Source: Planctomycetota bacterium
Lineage (GTDB): Bacteria; Planctomycetota; Planctomycetia; Pirellulales; S012-138
NCBI GenBank assembly: GCA_026982835.1
Contig: JALSGI010000625.1
Location: 1 to 13,214, forward strand
Direction of reading: 5' to 3'
DNA: 13,214 bases
Position numbers and translations under genes: made by a program. The notes below the pieces were generated by a model, which searched no databases, had not been told where the DNA came from, and was given only the letters and a program-made list of their open reading frames with translations. Below, piece by piece: positions 12,932-13,214 of this stretch (position 1 is its first letter; the number at the start of each line of letters is the position of its first letter).

Positions 12932-12945
12932 GGAGCTTCCGCTCT
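12932..12945 (+). repeat. TTCC-loop mini-hairpin, copy 3
   Basis: GGAGC/TTCC/GCTCT, 5 bp with a terminal G-T pair. It sits two bases after the CTCGCC of hairpin N, much as copy 2 follows hairpin K. Confidence 0.45.
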
Positions 12946-12961
12946 GGCCAAGAAAAAGGAG

Positions 12962-12981
12962 CCCCCCGCGTTAGCGGGGGG
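12962..12981. repeat. Hairpin P (CCCCCCGC stem, GTTA loop)
   Basis: CCCCCCGC/GTTA/GCGGGGGG, perfect over 8 bp with the same 8-4-8 geometry as the CTCGCC family. The flank reads GGAG rather than GCGAG. Probably a related subtype. Confidence 0.6.
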
Positions 12982-13019
12982 AGTCACTGAACAAGAACAA
13001 ACCACCGGTTTTTACAATC

Positions 13020-13058
13020 GGCGAGCCGCTGGCTTCGTACGTGTTTAGCCAGCTAGCA
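13020..13058 (+). repeat. Composite Q: GGCGAG flank joined to TACGTGTTTAGC module, copy 3
   Basis: GGCGAG (13020-13025) and the arm CCGCTGGC (13026-13033) look like the left half of a CTCGCC hairpin. GCTGGCT (13028-13034) pairs with AGCCAGC (13047-13053) inside the 22-bp repeat 13037-13058. That leaves a 12-nt loop containing TACGTGTTT. Confidence 0.6.
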
Positions 13059-13068
13059 GCCGGAGGAT

Positions 13069-13085
13069 CGACGCCGCAGGCGTCG
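13069..13085. repeat. Hairpin CGACGCC/GCA/GGCGTCG
   Basis: Perfect 7-bp stem with a 3-nt loop. No CTCGCC flank. Confidence 0.5.
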
Positions 13086-13096
13086 CAGCTTCGTAG

Positions 13097-13118
13097 CCGG
13101 GGGTCGTCAGACCCTCGG
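13097..13118. repeat. Hairpin with GTCA loop
   Basis: CCGGGGGTC pairs with GACCCTCGG (9 bp, one G-T) around GTCA. It resembles the 8-4-8 family in loop size but lacks the shared flank. Confidence 0.5.
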
Positions 13119-13144
13119 AAGGCAGCATTTTTCCTTGTCCTTGA

Positions 13145-13161
13145 GCATCCCGAAGGGATGC
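13145..13161. repeat. Hairpin GCATCCC/GAA/GGGATGC
   Basis: Perfect 7-bp stem with a GAA loop, followed by CAGAGGGAGG. It is about 30 bp from the next hairpin and may form a pair with it. Confidence 0.5.
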
Positions 13162-13190
13162 CAGAGGGAGGAACGATCCGTTGGTTTCTG

Positions 13191-13208
13191 GCACCCCTGT
13201 CGGGGTGC
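13191..13208. repeat. Hairpin GCACCCC/TGTC/GGGGTGC
   Basis: Perfect 7-bp stem with a 4-nt loop at the very end of the window. More of the array may continue beyond. Confidence 0.5.
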
Positions 13209-13214
13209 TGGGTG

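Larger units (their letters stand above)
12682..13214. other. Gene-free repeat region 3
   Basis: The region holds the MITE-like element, three or four CTCGCC-type hairpins, one TTCC-loop mini-hairpin, the third TACGTGTTTAGC module and four further hairpins of other types towards the window end. Open frames here run through the repeats and encode nothing recognisable. The right edge is cut. Confidence 0.7.

Overview
The window is GC-rich and gene-dense. It most resembles a chromosome segment of a planctomycete, probably from the Pirellulales. This is an inference from the mix of genes (a Gld-type ABC-2 permease fused to its auxiliary domain, followed by a DUF4340 protein, plus DUF2203, GlnRS and EpmA) and from hairpin-rich intergenic DNA. 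No 16S or other taxonomic marker is present, so the assignment is tentative.

Layout. Positions 1-513 carry no gene and are packed with short inverted repeats (cluster 1). On the + strand follow epmA (514-1515, EF-P lysine ligase) and an Opp/Dpp-type ABC ATPase (1578-2666). The ATPase runs convergently into, and overlaps, rnhA (2630-3160, - strand). A three-gene minus-strand operon fills 3238-8701: Gld-type ATPase, then a 921-residue permease/GldG fusion, then a DUF4340 membrane-anchored protein. It ends at a 13-bp hairpin (3187-3217) and begins with a roughly 220-nt leader that can fold into several hairpins. A tRNA-Pro(CGG) gene with its own terminator lies at 9158-9232 on the - strand. The + strand then carries nuoI (9409-9954), a DUF2203 gene (10028-10486), a second hairpin cluster (10487-10980), glnS (10981-12681), and a third repeat region (12682-13214) that starts with a MITE-like element carrying a terminator.

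How the genes fit together. Only the minus-strand operon is a clear functional unit. Its ATPase should power the ABC-2 permease half of the fusion, while the GldG-like domain and the DUF4340 protein supply large extracytoplasmic parts. The others are single housekeeping genes: translation (epmA, glnS, tRNA-Pro), genome maintenance (rnhA), respiration (nuoI, away from its usual nuo neighbours) and transport (an orphan ATPase).

The least ordinary content is the intergenic DNA. About sixteen hairpins share a flank (CTCGCC or its complement) and a four-base loop but have different 8-bp stems, nearly all perfectly self-complementary. They fall into recurring stem types found in more than one cluster. 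They are interleaved with at least three other small hairpin modules: AAGAAR-loop-YTTCTT, TTCC-loop, and a module with TACGTGTTTAGC in its loop. I do not recognise this modular system as a named repeat family.
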